Shown in pieces: positions 5,527 to 6,080 of a DNA stretch of 6,080 nt (the first letter of the stretch is position 1; every line of letters begins with the position of its first letter). Source of the stretch: an uncultured Labedella sp. (lineage in GTDB: Bacteria; Actinomycetota; Actinomycetes; Actinomycetales; Microbacteriaceae). The stretch lies in assembly GCA_934636065.1 (NCBI GenBank), contig CAKTZW010000122.1, positions 1 through 6,080 on the forward strand, in the 5' to 3' direction. The position numbers and the translations under genes are program-made. Below the pieces are notes generated by a model. The model saw only the letters and a list, made by a program, of their open reading frames with translations. It did no database searches and was not told the origin of the DNA.

Positions 5527-5959
5527 TCAGGACCCCGCGGCGTCGGGATGCAGGACGACCTTCGTCCAGCCCTGATCGCGGTTGTCGAGGCTCGTACGCG
5601 TCCGGCGCCTCCAACGCCGCCCGAATCCGCCGAATACGCTCGTCGTTCGCCGCTGCCGACGAGGCAGTCCGGCCGCCCGTTCGAGTGCGGAGTCTGGCAC
5701 GGAGTTCGCTCCCCGTGTCGCCCGGGGAGGGACGGACCTCGACCTCCGCATCGTCGCCGAGGTCCGCGAGCGGCGGGGGGACCCGTCGATCCGGCATCAC
5801 CTCGGCGGGCGCACGATCGATGGTGACCGCCCGCCACCGCGATCGGGGATCGCCGGGCCGACCGGCACGCGACTGGGCCGCGCGGGGCCGTTGCCGGATG
5901 AGGAGCGTCACGGCACCGAGGGCGACGACTGCTGTCGCTCCGGTCGAACGGCGACTCAT
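5527..5959 (-). pseudogene. Small membrane-anchored protein, reading frame apparently broken near its 3' end
   Basis: From the ATG at 5959 the frame encodes a short hydrophobic N-terminal segment (TGATAVVALGAVTLLI), a basic Arg-rich stretch, then RWRAVTIDRAPAEV (41-54), PPPLADLGDDAEVEVRPSPG (61-80) and DERIRRIRAALEAPDAY (106-122). This pattern resembles actinobacterial proteins that I recall as often annotated SRPBCC-like or hypothetical; that link is from memory and weak. After about residue 122 (near 5594) the frame loses coding character: roughly 15 of 34 codons end in A or T. The frame one base over gains it: about 2 of 21 codons do so, and it gives SLDNRDQGWTKVVLHPDAAGS before a stop at 5527-5529. 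This implies a one-base gain or two-base loss near 5591-5600. The joined product would be about 143 residues. If no shift exists, the frame instead ends at 5486, overlapping the DUF1345 start by GTGA. The start lacks a ribosome binding site; 6010 is an alternative ATG. Confidence 0.5.
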
Positions 5960-5975
5960 CGGACGCCGCCGACGA

Positions 5976-6080
5976 ATGGGCGGCCGCACGAGCCGGCCGT
6001 TCAACGTCAACCTGTTCGTCCACGCCGCCGCAACGCCGGACCCGGAGCGGGAGGCGGCCTGGATCGCGACGCTGTCGCCC
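5976..6080 (+). pseudogene. Nitronate monooxygenase fragment lacking its N-terminus, cut by the window end
   Basis: The frame reads RPFNVNLFVHAAATPDPERE, then AAWIATLSP to the window edge. This matches the segment of nitronate monooxygenases (FMN enzymes that oxidise alkyl nitronates, formerly 2-nitropropane dioxygenases) that follows the first beta-alpha units, usually about 60 residues into the protein. The expected upstream sequence, with the FMN-binding first strand (PIVQAPM-like), is absent in all three plus-strand frames back to at least 5820; instead the DNA there codes for the opposite-strand gene. The ATG at 5976 is the nearest in-frame start but has no Shine-Dalgarno sequence and would give a protein lacking the first barrel strand. 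The frame stays open upstream to 5820, but that stretch is an Arg-rich shadow. The catalytic His region lies beyond the window. It could be a truncated remnant, a rearrangement junction or an assembly join. Confidence 0.55.

Noticed and set aside
5371..5826. Plus-strand open frame over the DUF1345 start and the small upstream gene
   Set aside because: Arg/Pro-rich, no ribosome binding site, antisense to better supported frames.
5490..6023. N-terminal extension of the DUF1345 protein to an upstream ATG at 6023
   Set aside because: A full GGAGG at 7 bases before the GTG at 5489 fixes the start, and the extension is Arg/Ser-rich and covers another gene.

Overview
This window is GC-rich, with G or C at most third codon positions. 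It carries an LAXTG-type wall-sorting signal of the kind used by class E sortases and has plausible leaderless promoters. This points to a high-GC actinobacterium, possibly a member of the Microbacteriaceae; the family-level guess is inference only. No tRNA, rRNA, CRISPR array, insertion sequence or phage gene was recognised.

Left part (1-2966). The window opens with the last 35 codons of a rightward membrane protein. A short tandem repeat separates it from a convergent LysR-type regulator (170-1102, minus). The regulator is divergent, across 94 bp, from a complete single-gene flavoprotein of the succinate dehydrogenase/fumarate reductase/L-aspartate oxidase superfamily (1197-2966, plus). No iron-sulfur or membrane-anchor subunit gene lies beside it. 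The divergent layout suggests that the LysR protein controls the flavoprotein gene. Both genes have a TANNNT box 6-7 bases before the start codon and no Shine-Dalgarno sequence, so both may be read from leaderless transcripts. A perfect 14-bp stem at 2997-3042 closes the flavoprotein gene and the convergent gene beyond it.

Middle part (3066-4619, minus). One gene encodes a 517-residue secreted protein: signal peptide, three clear Ig-like repeats and a diverged fourth, a Gly-Asp/Glu linker between repeats 2 and 3, and a C-terminal LAVTG-hydrophobic-basic sorting signal. It is most likely a wall-anchored surface protein.

Right part (4811-6080). A leftward pair of genes ends in a CTG-rich repeat. 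The downstream gene is a DUF1345-type membrane protein (4851-5489). The upstream gene is a small membrane-anchored protein whose reading frame appears broken near its end (5527-5959). Starting within about 20 bp of that gene's start codon, on the plus strand, is a stretch matching an internal part of nitronate monooxygenase without its FMN-binding N-terminus; it runs off the window. Two damaged genes side by side suggest local decay, a rearrangement junction, or sequence/assembly error.

I see no clearly new multi-gene system. The best leads are the stand-alone flavoprotein with its LysR partner, the LAXTG Ig-repeat protein, and the disrupted right end.
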